This document shows, in pieces, positions 42,769-51,657 of a stretch of 64,000 bases of DNA (positions within the stretch are counted from its first letter, which is position 1; the number at the start of each line of letters is the position of its first letter). Origin of the DNA: Terriglobia bacterium. Its GTDB lineage: Bacteria > Acidobacteriota > Terriglobia > Terriglobales > Acidobacteriaceae. The translations under genes were made by a program, and so were the position numbers. Location: the NCBI GenBank assembly GCA_020073385.1, contig JAIQFH010000001.1, positions 434,001 through 498,000 on the forward strand, in the 5' to 3' direction. A model generated the notes under the pieces. The model ran no database searches, had not been told where the DNA came from, and worked only from the letters and a program-made list of their open reading frames with translations.

Positions 42769-44311
42769 CGACTTCCTCCCGCGCCTCCGCACGCGCAACA
42801 TCAGCGGCCGCGCTGAACTGCAAGATGCCATCTTCCAATCGGCTGAGCTTCATGGTGAGCATGTCGCGCAGATAGTTCTGGCGAATCAGCCACGGAGCGG
42901 TTGCGGCTTGTTTGGGTAGATCGGCTGACGCTCGCTTGACATATCCGGAGTTGAGATTCAGCAGCGGTCTTTCTTCCAGCGTCGACGGATCGCACTCCGG
43001 CTTGCACGTGCGGTAACCGTGTCGATCCATGTGGTTCAGCACGCGGCAGACATACGTGGAAGCCAGGTCCGCGCGCAGCGTCCACGAGGCGTTGGTGTAT
43101 CCGATGCAGAAGGCGAAGTTGGGCACGTTGCTCAGCATCGTGCCCTTGTAGATGAAGTGCCGCGCTGGAATAACCGCCTCGCCATCGACATTGAGTTGCA
43201 CCGCTCCCAGAGCGACCATCCGCAATCCGGTTGCCGAGACGATGATGTCTGCTTCCAGTTCGTCGCCGGATCTGAGGCGAACCCCGCGTTCGGTGAAGGT
43301 CTCAATCTCATCGGTCACCACCGACGCTCGGCCCGCGCTGATGGCTTGGAACAGGTCGGAATCCGGAACCAGGCACAGCCGCTGATCCCACGGCCGGTAG
43401 CGCGGGTTGAAGTGCTTGTCGACCTCGTAACCCTGCGGCAGAACCTTCGCCGCACCATCGCGCAGCATGCGGCGCATGCGGTCCGGAGCGAGCCGGCTCA
43501 GCTGATAGATCCCCATGCTGATCAAAATGTTCTTCCACCGCACCAGGCGAAGCGCGGTGCGCTGCGGCAACACACGCCGGATCAGATCAGCAAGCGGATC
43601 GTGCTGCGGCAAAGTCATGACGTACGTGGGCGAGCGTTGCAGCATGGTGACATGCGCGGCCGTCTGCGACATCGCGGGAACCAGCGTGACCGCGGTCGCT
43701 CCACTGCCGATGACGACGACCTTCTTGCCCGCGTAGTCGAGATCTTCCGGCCAATGTTGCGGATGCACGACGCGTCCAGAGAAGTGTTCGGCACCAGGAA
43801 AGGCCGGTTCGTAACCTGCGTCGTAGCGGTAGTAGCCAGTGCATCCGTAGAGGAAGTCGCAGGAATAGCGGAGGATTGCGCCGGTCGCGTCGCTCTTCGC
43901 TTCCACCGTCCAGCGCGCGTCTTCCGATGACCACCTGGCCGAGAGCACGCGCTGACGGAACCGGATGTGCCGATCGATGCCGAACTCGCGCGCCGTGTCG
44001 CGTACATATTGCAGGATGCTCGCTCCGTCGCCGATGTGCTGGACCTCCTTCCACGGACGGAAGGGATATCCGAGCGTGTGCATGTCGGAGTCGGAGCGCA
44101 CGCCGGGATAACGGAACAGGTCCCAGGTGCCGCCAATCTCCGCGCGCGCTTCGAGGATGACGTAGCGCTTGAGTGGACAGCGAGTTTGCAGACGGTATCC
44201 CGCACCGATGCCGGAGAGTCCAGCACCGATGATGACAACGTTGAAGTGCTCGGTGAAAGGTGTCAACGCGACCCCGCGATGCTTCCGGTGCAGGAAGCAA
44301 AAGTTCCTCAT
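42755..44311 (-). CDS. Flavin-containing / Baeyer-Villiger-type monooxygenase
   Basis: The 518-residue product has the FAD-binding GAGLSGIGAG (about 29-38), the conserved GGTWDLFRYPGVRSDSD segment, the fingerprint FSGRVVHPQHW (FxGxxxHxxxW, near 180) and the NADPH-binding GSGATAVTL. These define class B flavoprotein monooxygenases, which insert oxygen next to ketones or oxidise soft nucleophiles. The start is uncertain: the ATG at 44311 has no clear ribosome-binding site, and a TTG about 16 codons downstream is possible. It stands alone, flanked by repeats, with no linked dehydrogenase or hydrolase. Substrate unknown. Confidence 0.9.
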   Translation of the reverse strand: MRNFCFLHRKHRGVALTPFTEHFNVVIIGAGLSGIGAGYRLQTRCPLKRYVILEARAEIGGTWDLFRYPGVRSDSDMHTLGYPFRPWKEVQHIGDGASILQYVRDTAREFGIDRHIRFRQRVLSARWSSEDARWTVEAKSDATGAILRYSCDFLYGCTGYYRYDAGYEPAFPGAEHFSGRVVHPQHWPEDLDYAGKKVVVIGSGATAVTLVPAMSQTAAHVTMLQRSPTYVMTLPQHDPLADLIRRVLPQRTALRLVRWKNILISMGIYQLSRLAPDRMRRMLRDGAAKVLPQGYEVDKHFNPRYRPWDQRLCLVPDSDLFQAISAGRASVVTDEIETFTERGVRLRSGDELEADIIVSATGLRMVALGAVQLNVDGEAVIPARHFIYKGTMLSNVPNFAFCIGYTNASWTLRADLASTYVCRVLNHMDRHGYRTCKPECDPSTLEERPLLNLNSGYVKRASADLPKQAATAPWLIRQNYLRDMLTMKLSRLEDGILQFSAAADVARAEAREEVASSF

Positions 44312-44385
44312 TATGCGCCGGAGGAAAGGGAATTGCCAAGGTTCGCGTGAATGGTGTCAGTAGCCTTAACGGTCGCTGCGCGACC

Positions 44386-44438
44386 GGGACGGACCCTTCG
44401 GCTGCGCTCAGGGCAGGCTTCGGCGTCCGTCCCTACAC
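44386..44438. repeat. GGGACGGAC-bounded repeat with inner CCCTTCG core, copy 3
   Basis: GGGACGGAC (44386-44394) and GTCCGTCCC (44425-44433) bound an inner CCCTTCG...CTCAGGGCAGGCT core, followed by TACAC. It is almost identical to 48185-48237. It lies between the monooxygenase and amidase genes. Confidence 0.65.
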
Positions 44439-44442
44439 AAGC

Positions 44443-46950
44443 TTACTTCGCTGCGCTCGCTACCTTCACGCCTTTGGAACTCGACGCGTAGCGGGCGATG
44501 CCTTTGTAGAGGGCTTCGGCGATTTGTTCGCGATAACCGTCGCTGCGGAGTTTCTGTTCGTCCGTGGGGCTGGAGACGAAGGAGACTTCTGCCAGGATGC
44601 CAGGCATCGCGCTTTCGGTTAGGACGACGAATCCGGCTTCTTTGATGCCGCGGTCGCGCAGGCCGGGATTCTGTCCCGACAGCGTTCCGTAGAGCGAGTG
44701 CTGCACGCTCGATGCAAGCCGCCTTGATTGTTCGATACGGTCGCGCAATTCTCCCGGTGTGAGCGTTGGCATCGGAACATTGTGGGGTGTCGAACGCATG
44801 GCCGCTTCTTTCGGACCGGCGGGATTGCTGAGATCCTTCGAGCCCGGTGCTGAGAATAAGTTCGTGTAGTAGGTCTCCACACCGCGTGCCGATGGCATGT
44901 CGCTGTAGTTGGCGTGTACCGAGATGAAGAGATCAGCCTGCGCCGTATTGGCAATCACGGCGCGCTCGTCGAGCGGAATATAGTTGTCGTCCTGGCGGGT
45001 GTAAATCACGTCCGCACCGAGGCGTGATTCGAGCAGCTTGCCCAGGCGCTGGGATATTTCAAATACCAGATCTTTTTCGAGCAGTCCGCGGCGGCCAACC
45101 GTGCCAAGATCCCATCCGCCGTGACCCGCGTCGACGACGATGCGCATTTTCGGCACCTTCGAGCGCCACTGCAGGTCTTCTTTTGTCGGAGGCGGAACGA
45201 CTATGGCGAGCTTATTCTTTTCCACCTCTGGAGCGTTGGGGAAAAGGTTGACTGCGCCTTTCGGAGTTGTGCCGGCCTTGCTGACCTGAATGACGAGGCG
45301 ATAAGGATCGCGCTCGAGACTGACCTGCGGAGCCGAGAGCGCCGCGCTGTTCCTGGCTTCGAGCACTACGCGGGTCATGCCCGAGACCGGTTGGGCCAGG
45401 CGAATGCGGCTGAGCAGCGTGTCTCCTTCCAGTGACTTGCCCTGCAACTCGCCGGCGAGCTGGGTGTCGCGGAGGTCAAAGTAGAAGCGCTCGGGATTCG
45501 AGAGATGTCCAGGTTCGTACTGCACCTGATCTTCGAGGTCGAGAACAACGGTGCTCGAGTCGCCGGACGACCAGTGACGGACGCCGGTGACGTGGGGAAA
45601 CTTCAATAACTCCTGCGGATTGGCAGGCGTGTTTTCCGGCTGATCGGAATCTGGAAGCTCGCCGGAGTCCGATGCTTCCGCCGAATTCTCTGCGGGATTC
45701 GGCTGAGTCGATGGCGCGACGGGCTGGTTCTGCACCATCTGGTCGCCGATTTGCGCGGTTTTCAGCTTCCACCACACTCCCACGCCGAACGCGGCGGCGA
45801 TGACGACGCCCACGAGCATGAACACCATCCATGGACGCTGTGATTTGTCGCTCTCGAGTTGTCCGAAGGTGAGTGCAGGTTCAGGCGTGGCTTTGGACTT
45901 AGCTTCCAGAAACGCATGAATCGGCGCGGTGGGCGATGCCACTGGCTTCGCAGAAGATGTAGCCGGAGCTGCGGCTGCAATCTGAGGCAGCAATGCCGGC
46001 TTCGGCGCAGGCAGCGGAATTACTGGCTTCGCCGGCGCAGCAGTTGCCGGAATGACCGCGGGCGTTGTCGGCGGAGGCGGAGCAACGACCTTGGCGGGCG
46101 TTACGGGCTGCGTCGCAATCGGCACCGCGGGTACGGGCTTCGGCGGCAACGGACTGGGAGCGACAACGGCTGGGGCGATTTTCGCTTCGTATTTGGGTGG
46201 CTCTGACTTCGCTGGCTCAGGCTTGGCTGGTGCCAATCTGCTCTCTGCTGCCTGCGCCGATTGCGCGAATCGATCTTCGTCTTCCGGCTTGAGCGCGCCG
46301 AGGATGAGTTCCGCGAGCAGAGTGAGGTTGCGGATGTCGATTTCGTTGAAGGCGAAAGGCCATGATGAGAAGGCTTCAAGAACTCCGATGACGCGGCGGC
46401 GTCCGCATAGCGGCACCGCCACCATGGAGCGGACCCCCATCTTGCGGCACGCTTCAACATTCACGCGAGTGTCCGTTTCCGTGTCATCGCAATTGATGAT
46501 CTGCGCAGTGCGGAAGCAGGCGCCCGAGAAAGCCGAGTCACGGTCGATGCGCGTGCCGGGATCGGGACAAACCGTACCGGCAGCAGCGCGGAGAACGATC
46601 TCTTCATTTTCGGCGAGGGCGATGGCTAGCCCATCGGCGCCGGTAATGGCCACGGCGCGCTCGGCGACGAGTTGCAAGACTTCATCAAGAACAAAAAGCT
46701 CGGTCGGTTCAAACTCAGCTGCTGGAGTTGGCGAATCGAAACCGTTGTGTTGCGAGGCCAGCGCCCTGCGCCGGCGCACTTGCTCGTGCAGAGCCGAAAA
46801 TGCGAGCAGCGCCTGCAATGCGTCACGCTGTGATGGCCTGCCGACATCGTTCGTGCCTGGATCTTTCGCAGGCGCGTGCGGCCACGCGGGCAGATTGCCG
46901 CCCGTAACGTCTGCCGTTTCAATGTCAGGCTTAGGGGTTGTTGTCGCCAT
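44443..46950 (-). CDS. N-acetylmuramoyl-L-alanine amidase with GAF, transmembrane and AMIN domains
   Basis: The product from the ATG at 46950 is 835 residues; a TTG at 46998 is possible. An N-terminal GAF domain (about 60-200) precedes a long Ala/Pro/Lys linker. One transmembrane helix follows (VFMLVGVVIAAAFGVGVWW), then an AMIN domain (about 450-560) that targets peptidoglycan. The C-terminal Amidase_3 domain has zinc ligands in VDAGHGGWD, the GLLEKDL Glu and ISVHANYS, and the catalytic Glu in LAEVSFVSS. The enzyme should cut the amide between MurNAc and L-Ala in the periplasm. The cytosolic GAF domain is unusual for this class and suggests signal-controlled activity. It is a lone leftward gene. 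Confidence 0.88.
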   Translation of the reverse strand: MATTTPKPDIETADVTGGNLPAWPHAPAKDPGTNDVGRPSQRDALQALLAFSALHEQVRRRRALASQHNGFDSPTPAAEFEPTELFVLDEVLQLVAERAVAITGADGLAIALAENEEIVLRAAAGTVCPDPGTRIDRDSAFSGACFRTAQIINCDDTETDTRVNVEACRKMGVRSMVAVPLCGRRRVIGVLEAFSSWPFAFNEIDIRNLTLLAELILGALKPEDEDRFAQSAQAAESRLAPAKPEPAKSEPPKYEAKIAPAVVAPSPLPPKPVPAVPIATQPVTPAKVVAPPPPTTPAVIPATAAPAKPVIPLPAPKPALLPQIAAAAPATSSAKPVASPTAPIHAFLEAKSKATPEPALTFGQLESDKSQRPWMVFMLVGVVIAAAFGVGVWWKLKTAQIGDQMVQNQPVAPSTQPNPAENSAEASDSGELPDSDQPENTPANPQELLKFPHVTGVRHWSSGDSSTVVLDLEDQVQYEPGHLSNPERFYFDLRDTQLAGELQGKSLEGDTLLSRIRLAQPVSGMTRVVLEARNSAALSAPQVSLERDPYRLVIQVSKAGTTPKGAVNLFPNAPEVEKNKLAIVVPPPTKEDLQWRSKVPKMRIVVDAGHGGWDLGTVGRRGLLEKDLVFEISQRLGKLLESRLGADVIYTRQDDNYIPLDERAVIANTAQADLFISVHANYSDMPSARGVETYYTNLFSAPGSKDLSNPAGPKEAAMRSTPHNVPMPTLTPGELRDRIEQSRRLASSVQHSLYGTLSGQNPGLRDRGIKEAGFVVLTESAMPGILAEVSFVSSPTDEQKLRSDGYREQIAEALYKGIARYASSSKGVKVASAAK

Positions 46951-47130
46951 CGACAGATAGCTCACGCTTAAGGTATCGGGGATTGCCGTGACTTTCAATT
47001 ACCGCTGGATGACCCTTTGGCCATGTACTTCCGTGTATTCGCTTCCGATCCCCGAACAAGCGGCGAAAGTCGGGGTGCCGGGGGCAGGTCTGGAGTAGAA
47101 TCCGGCGAAATCCAATCACCACGAAGGACA

Positions 47131-47155
47131 CCCTTCGACTGCGCTCAGGGCAGGC
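47131..47155 (+). repeat. Dispersed CCCTTCG...CAGGGCAGG repeat, copy 4
   Basis: CCCTTCGACTGCGCTCAGGG followed by CAGGC, close to the family consensus. It lies 25 bp upstream of the membrane protein gene at 47180, just before the ribosome-binding site. Confidence 0.65.
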
Positions 47156-47179
47156 AAAGGGGCACGAAGAAAGGGAATC

Positions 47180-48139
47180 ATGCGACAGCCTCGGACTCAC
47201 GGGTCTCCCTCTACTTCGATCGCTGCGGGAATCGTCATCGGGATGCTGGCGATGATGATTATCCCGGCAGCCATAGCACTGCATTCGGTGAGCACGCCGG
47301 CCACGCTGCAGGTCCAGCCCAATGCCTCGCCGCATGGATACACCTGGAGCCTGCTGCTGTTCCTTGTGCCGATCGTCGTAATTGCCGTTTGGTTTCTGCC
47401 CAGCGCGGGGCTGGAGATCCCGCAGCGCTCCTTCTGGCGCACGATCGGGATTCTCGCGCCTATCGGCTGCCTGCTGGATGTGATCTTCGCGCAGTGGTTC
47501 TTCTTATATCCAAACCCACAGGCGACCTTGGGTGTCATGGCGCCGGCGCTGGGACATTGGGTGCCCGTCGAGGAGTATGTCTTCTATCTGACCGGGTTCA
47601 TTACGACTCTGCTGCTGTATGTATGGCTGAGCGAGTATTGGCTGGCTAGGTACACGGTGGAGGACTACCGGGGCGAGGCGCAGGCGCTGCCGAAGTTGCT
47701 GAAGTTTCATCCCATGTCGCTGGTGATCGGAGTAGGCCTGATTGCCGTCGCCGTCGTGTACAAGAAATGGTTCTCGGAAGTGCGCGAGGGACTGCCGGGA
47801 TATTTCATCGTGCTCGTCATCGGAGGCTTAATACCCTCGGCTAGTTTTTATCCGGCGACACGGAGGTTCATCAACTGGCGCGCGCTGAGCCTGACGATGT
47901 ATTTCATCCTGCTGATCAGCATGTTGTGGGAAGCGACACTAGCTTTGCCGTATGGATGGTGGAACTACCAGCATCGGGCGATGATGGGCGTGTTCATCGG
48001 GGCGTGGTCCGATCTGCCGGTCGAGGCGGTGCTGGTGTGGCTGGCGGTGACTTACGGGACGGTCAATCTGTTTGAGGCGGTGAAGATTTGGCAGGCTTCG
48101 GGGAGGAGAGCGCGGGCGGCGTTTTTGGGATCGGCGTAG
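47180..48139 (+). CDS. Lycopene-cyclase-like membrane protein (CrtYc/CrtYd-type duplicated domain)
   Basis: The 319-residue product has seven to eight hydrophobic segments in two related halves. The first half carries WVPVEEYVFYL (residues 127-137) and the second LPVEAVLVWL (279-288). A P-(I/V)-E-(E/A) motif at the start of a helix is the hallmark of the heterodimeric-type lycopene cyclases CrtYc and CrtYd and of their fused forms, and the two halves fit that fusion. Cyclases of this type close the beta-ring of lycopene. No other carotenoid gene is visible nearby, so the substrate is unproven. AGAAAGGG precedes the ATG. Confidence 0.7.
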   Translation: MRQPRTHGSPSTSIAAGIVIGMLAMMIIPAAIALHSVSTPATLQVQPNASPHGYTWSLLLFLVPIVVIAVWFLPSAGLEIPQRSFWRTIGILAPIGCLLDVIFAQWFFLYPNPQATLGVMAPALGHWVPVEEYVFYLTGFITTLLLYVWLSEYWLARYTVEDYRGEAQALPKLLKFHPMSLVIGVGLIAVAVVYKKWFSEVREGLPGYFIVLVIGGLIPSASFYPATRRFINWRALSLTMYFILLISMLWEATLALPYGWWNYQHRAMMGVFIGAWSDLPVEAVLVWLAVTYGTVNLFEAVKIWQASGRRARAAFLGSA

Positions 48140-48184
48140 AGACGGTTTGCAACGTCACTGCCTGCCGCTCGGCTTCGCCTTCGC

Positions 48185-48237
48185 GGGACGGACCCTTCGA
48201 CTTCGCTCAGGGCAGGCTGCGGCGTCCGTCCTTACAC
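48185..48237. repeat. GGGACGGAC-bounded repeat with inner CCCTTCG core, copy 5
   Basis: GGGACGGAC (48185-48193) and GTCCGTCC bound the inner CCCTTCGACTTCGCTCAGGG plus CAGGC core. It matches the element at 44386-44438 almost base for base, including the trailing TACACAAG. Intergenic, upstream of the PilZ gene. Confidence 0.65.
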
Positions 48238-48333
48238 AAGACGGGCGAACCAGCTTGGTTACTGAGAAGTTACTGCATGCGGGGATAACATCCTTGGATA
48301 CCCTCTGGCTGACAGCGATTTCCGGCGGCGAAT

Positions 48334-49188
48334 ATGGAAGCAGGACTCACTCCCGCGCGTCAGGCACGAGCCCAGCATCGGCACGAACTCCGCACACTTG
48401 CCTACGTCACTCTCGATCAGGCAAACGGCGGGATCGTGCGCAATCTCACACAAAGCGGCATCGGGGTGCAGGTCGTGGCGGCAGTGCGTCCGCGGCAGCA
48501 GTTGCGCGTGCGCTTCGAGTTGCGCTACCCGCGGCTGCAGGTAGAGACGCGTGCCGAAGTGGTGTGGGCGACATTTTCGGGCCAGTGCGGCATTCGCTTT
48601 CTCGATATGCCTCCGGCGTTGAAGCAACAGATCAACCAATGGATCTTTGGCAACCTTCTGGAAGGCATTTCGCTGCATGCCGAGCACTCCGGATCGATCT
48701 TCGCTCCCAAGCCCGATAGCGATGTGCGCTTCCACGCGCCGGGCAACGGTCGCTCTTCAGTGGCGGCTGAGGACGAAGACGACGGGTTGATGGTCTCGGC
48801 GACGCCGGTCAAAGTGATTGCCCTGCCCGTTCGACGCGAGCCGCCGGAACCTGAGATAAGAGAGGAAGACGTGATTAGCGAGACGGAGCCTCTCTCGCAG
48901 GAACTGGACTGGCTATCGCAGCCGCTCACCGGGCGGACACTGGCGTGGACTGTGGACGGCCTGGTCGTCTTGGCGTCCCTGTTGTTGTTCACGCTCGTAT
49001 TCCTCTCAGTGACGCGGGAAACTCCAAAATGGCCGCTGCCGATGGTGAGCGGCGCCGCTTTGACCATGGCCGGGCTGTATTGGGCATTCTTTCGTTACTT
49101 CGCGGGCGGAAGTCTGGGCACGAGACTGGCGCGCATTGCCGAGTCAGAGGGCCAGGATCGGGAGATCAGGCAGGAGACTTTTCGCTAG
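48334..49188 (+). CDS. PilZ domain protein with C-terminal RDD-like membrane domain
   Basis: The 284-residue product begins with a PilZ domain (about 10-110): the basic HRHELR region and the NLTQSGIGV motif, which stands for the c-di-GMP-binding RxxxR and (D/N)xSxxG. A variable acidic linker follows, then two hydrophobic segments (about 205-255). GRTLAWTVDGLVVLA and GGSLGTRLARI resemble the RDD-family membrane signature. PilZ domains bind c-di-GMP; a membrane-tethered PilZ could control secretion or the envelope. The first Arg of RxxxR is His here, so binding is uncertain. It faces a second PilZ gene across about 55 bp. Confidence 0.8.
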   Translation: MEAGLTPARQARAQHRHELRTLAYVTLDQANGGIVRNLTQSGIGVQVVAAVRPRQQLRVRFELRYPRLQVETRAEVVWATFSGQCGIRFLDMPPALKQQINQWIFGNLLEGISLHAEHSGSIFAPKPDSDVRFHAPGNGRSSVAAEDEDDGLMVSATPVKVIALPVRREPPEPEIREEDVISETEPLSQELDWLSQPLTGRTLAWTVDGLVVLASLLLFTLVFLSVTRETPKWPLPMVSGAALTMAGLYWAFFRYFAGGSLGTRLARIAESEGQDREIRQETFR

Positions 49189-49244
49189 CATCACAAGGCT
49201 TTCACCACAAAGGACACGAAGGAAATCCCTCGTGCTGCGTGGTG

Positions 49245-49919
49245 TTAGTTCGCTAGAAATTGCTGGGCCAGCCAGAGTTCCAGCGCTCTTTGCTGCTGTT
49301 CCGGAACCTTCACGAATCGAACGCCGACATTGCCGCTCTTGTCCTGCCAAACAACCTCGGCTTGCGCCTGCAATTGCGACTTAGCCCCAGGGAGTTCGCA
49401 GGAGATCTGCAGGGGCCCGGGATCCACGGCGCGTTCGGTCGCGATGCGCATGCCGCGCTGACTGACGTTGACCAGATGCCCGTCTAACTTTTTGTTGCCC
49501 TTGTGCTTGAGAGAAACGGGCACTTCAAGGCCGATGCGCTGATAGCGCAATCGTCCGTCGAGGATCATGCAGCGCGCTGCCGACATCGTGCGTACGGCCT
49601 GCTCGACGGATATCGGTTTTTCGAACGCGAATAGGGCACCGGTCTGATCCAAACTGGCCATGCCCTGGCGGTTGCCCATAATCACTAGAGGAACGGTGTT
49701 GAACTGTCGTCCGGGCGTCTGCAACTCGCGGAAGAGTTGGAATGTCCCATTCAAGTCACAATCCACGATGAGGGCGTCAATCTTCGAGTGAGAGAGACGG
49801 TCCATGGCTCGTTGAGGTTCGCACTCGACGGAAACGTCCATGTGAAGGCCACCCAAGATGCATTCCAGAACGCTGACTTCCTGCCAGTCGCGCGAGACCA
49901 CCATCGAGGAAAGAGTCAT
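49245..49919 (-). CDS. PilZ domain protein with N-terminal receiver-like domain
   Basis: From the ATG at 49919 (GAGAG upstream; a longer frame to 49964 is possible) the product is 224 residues. The N-terminal 110 residues resemble a response-regulator receiver fold, including IDALIVDCDLNG where the phospho-acceptor Asp would be and a Lys-Pro near FEKPIS. A C-terminal PilZ domain begins YQRIGLEVPVSLK with LVNVSQRGMRI. The RxxxR motif is partial. It converges with the PilZ-RDD gene at 48334, so the two form a small c-di-GMP-related pair, but binding was not shown. Confidence 0.78.
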   Translation of the reverse strand: MTLSSMVVSRDWQEVSVLECILGGLHMDVSVECEPQRAMDRLSHSKIDALIVDCDLNGTFQLFRELQTPGRQFNTVPLVIMGNRQGMASLDQTGALFAFEKPISVEQAVRTMSAARCMILDGRLRYQRIGLEVPVSLKHKGNKKLDGHLVNVSQRGMRIATERAVDPGPLQISCELPGAKSQLQAQAEVVWQDKSGNVGVRFVKVPEQQQRALELWLAQQFLAN

Positions 49920-50356
49920 ATCTCTCACTTTAGACATGGGTGTCGTAGGTCCGTAGATAACCAACGTAATGACGTGAGGCGGCAGGCGCCGGCCTCGGAC
50001 CGCAGATCTCAGACCTCGGACCTCGGACCTCCTCGGACCTCGGACCTCCTCGGACCTCGGACCTCAGACCGCGCTGGCAGCCGCATTACCGATATGTCCC
50101 GCCAGATTACGGGAACCTTGGGACCTTTGCAGACGTAACCTTTATTGGAGAGGGCCGTCTTACTCTATAGCCGTGCGGCCGGGGGTACGTCTGCCCTTCA
50201 TTTGTCAGCGAAAAGAGGTTCCCTGGTTCGCATTTCTGCATCACAGAAGGAAAAGGCCGGATTTTCTTCTGTAATTAAGGGACAGGTTTCATCGTCTTTA
50301 GTCTCTAGCGCCAAACTTCGGTCGCATTTCTCAGGATATTTTCGAGGGGTCTTCTA
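49920..50356. other. Intergenic region with tandem repeat
   Basis: About 437 bp separate the leftward PilZ gene from the rightward permease gene. It holds a tandem repeat at 49991-50070 and an AT-richer stretch from 50240 to 50350, which probably carries the promoter of the permease pair. No gene was recognised. Confidence 0.45.
49991..50070. repeat. Tandem repeat of CCTCGGACCT
   Basis: The words CTCGGACCT and CCTCGGACCTC are repeated about seven times with small changes. This is a simple-sequence expansion, with no coding frame and no palindromic structure. Confidence 0.6.
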
Positions 50357-51601
50357 ATGCGGAGTGTTTCAGACATTTTCGGACAGATTTTCCGCAATCT
50401 GTGGGCGCATAAACTGCGTTCGTTCCTCACCATGTTCGGCATCGCGTGGGGTGTGGGATCGCTGCTCCTGCTGGTGGGGGTTGGGGAGGGCTTTCGCTCG
50501 GGCAACAAGCGCGAACTGGCCGAGTTCGGCAAAGACATCATGTTTCTATTCCCCGGCCGCGCTCCCTCGGTCAAGGGCAACATGACTTCGGCGCGTTCGT
50601 ACCTGCTCACCTACCAGGATTATGAGGACATCCGGCACGCTCCGGAAGTGCGCAACGCCTGTCCAATTATTTCCCGCGGCGACTTGCACGAAGTAAGCGA
50701 GTTTTCCAACGGAAGCGGGGAAGTTCTCGGGACCGAGCCGCAGTTGAACGAGATCAGCTACCTGCCCCTGCAGGAAGGCCGCTGGCTTAACAATCTGGAT
50801 GGCGCGCAGCGCCGTAACGTGGTGGTGCTCGGCAACCAACTCGCCAAGGTTCTATTCCCCGGACGTCCGGCGCTGGGCGCGTTCATTCTGATCAACGGCC
50901 TGCGCTTCGAAGTCATCGGCAGCATGCCCCACCTCGGCCGCGGCGACAATATGTGGCTCAACAACCGGGCTTACATCCCCTATGAAGTGATGGCTGCAAA
51001 CTTTCCACTCAAGGGTGAAAATCACCAGAATTCCATCTCGTTCATCGAATATCAACCGCATGTGACCGCCGAACATGTGATCGCCCGCGACGCCGTCCAC
51101 AAGATTGTGGGGCATAACCACGGGTTCGATGCCAGCGATGACAATGCCTTCGACGAGTGGGATTCGATTGAAGAATCGAAGATGGTGGGAACCATCTTCG
51201 ACGTGATGAACATGTTTCTGGGAGCGGTGGGCGTGGTCACGCTGGCGCTCGGCGCAATCGGCGTGATCAACATCATGCTGGTTGCGGTGAGCGAACGAAC
51301 GCAGGAGATCGGGCTGCGCAAGGCATTGGGTGCGACGAACCGAAACATCCTCTTTCATTTCTTTCTCGAGGGCTTACTGCTGACGTTGGGCAGTGGCATG
51401 CTTGGCCTGGCTTTTGCGGGCGGGCTGATGGGATTGATGGGCGGAGTGCAGGGGCCGCAGGGATTCGATCCACCGAAGCTCGTGCCCATGTCGGCGATGC
51501 TGGCGATTGGATGCCTGACGTTGGCCGGTGTGATTGCCGGACTGTATCCGGCGCGGAAGGCGGCGATGTTGCAACCGGTGGAAGCGCTGCGACAAGAGTA
51601 A
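50357..51601 (+). CDS. MacB-like ABC transporter permease
   Basis: The 414-residue product has one N-terminal membrane helix (about 21-42, SFLTMFGIAWGVGSLLLL), a large periplasmic MacB_PCD region (about 45-265), and three C-terminal helices from about 285 (VVTLALGAIGVINIMLVAVSERTQEIGLRKALGATN). The C-terminal ERTQEIGLRKALGA block is the standard FtsX/MacB signature. Such permeases act with an ATPase and a periplasmic adaptor in export or mechanotransmission. The partner ATPase is not adjacent in this window. It is followed after 56 bp by a paralogue. Confidence 0.92.
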   Translation: MRSVSDIFGQIFRNLWAHKLRSFLTMFGIAWGVGSLLLLVGVGEGFRSGNKRELAEFGKDIMFLFPGRAPSVKGNMTSARSYLLTYQDYEDIRHAPEVRNACPIISRGDLHEVSEFSNGSGEVLGTEPQLNEISYLPLQEGRWLNNLDGAQRRNVVVLGNQLAKVLFPGRPALGAFILINGLRFEVIGSMPHLGRGDNMWLNNRAYIPYEVMAANFPLKGENHQNSISFIEYQPHVTAEHVIARDAVHKIVGHNHGFDASDDNAFDEWDSIEESKMVGTIFDVMNMFLGAVGVVTLALGAIGVINIMLVAVSERTQEIGLRKALGATNRNILFHFFLEGLLLTLGSGMLGLAFAGGLMGLMGGVQGPQGFDPPKLVPMSAMLAIGCLTLAGVIAGLYPARKAAMLQPVEALRQE

Positions 51602-51657
51602 GAGCGGGCGCGGCCGCAAAGCCGCGCCCTTCAAAATGGCTTATCCAAAGGTTCTTT

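Noticed and set aside
46052-46960. 302-residue forward frame inside the amidase gene
   Set aside because: It is Ala/Arg/Ser-rich and antisense to the GAF and linker regions, with no domain.
49991-50070. CRISPR-like array
   Set aside because: The repeat units are directly abutting and about 9-11 bp, with no spacers.
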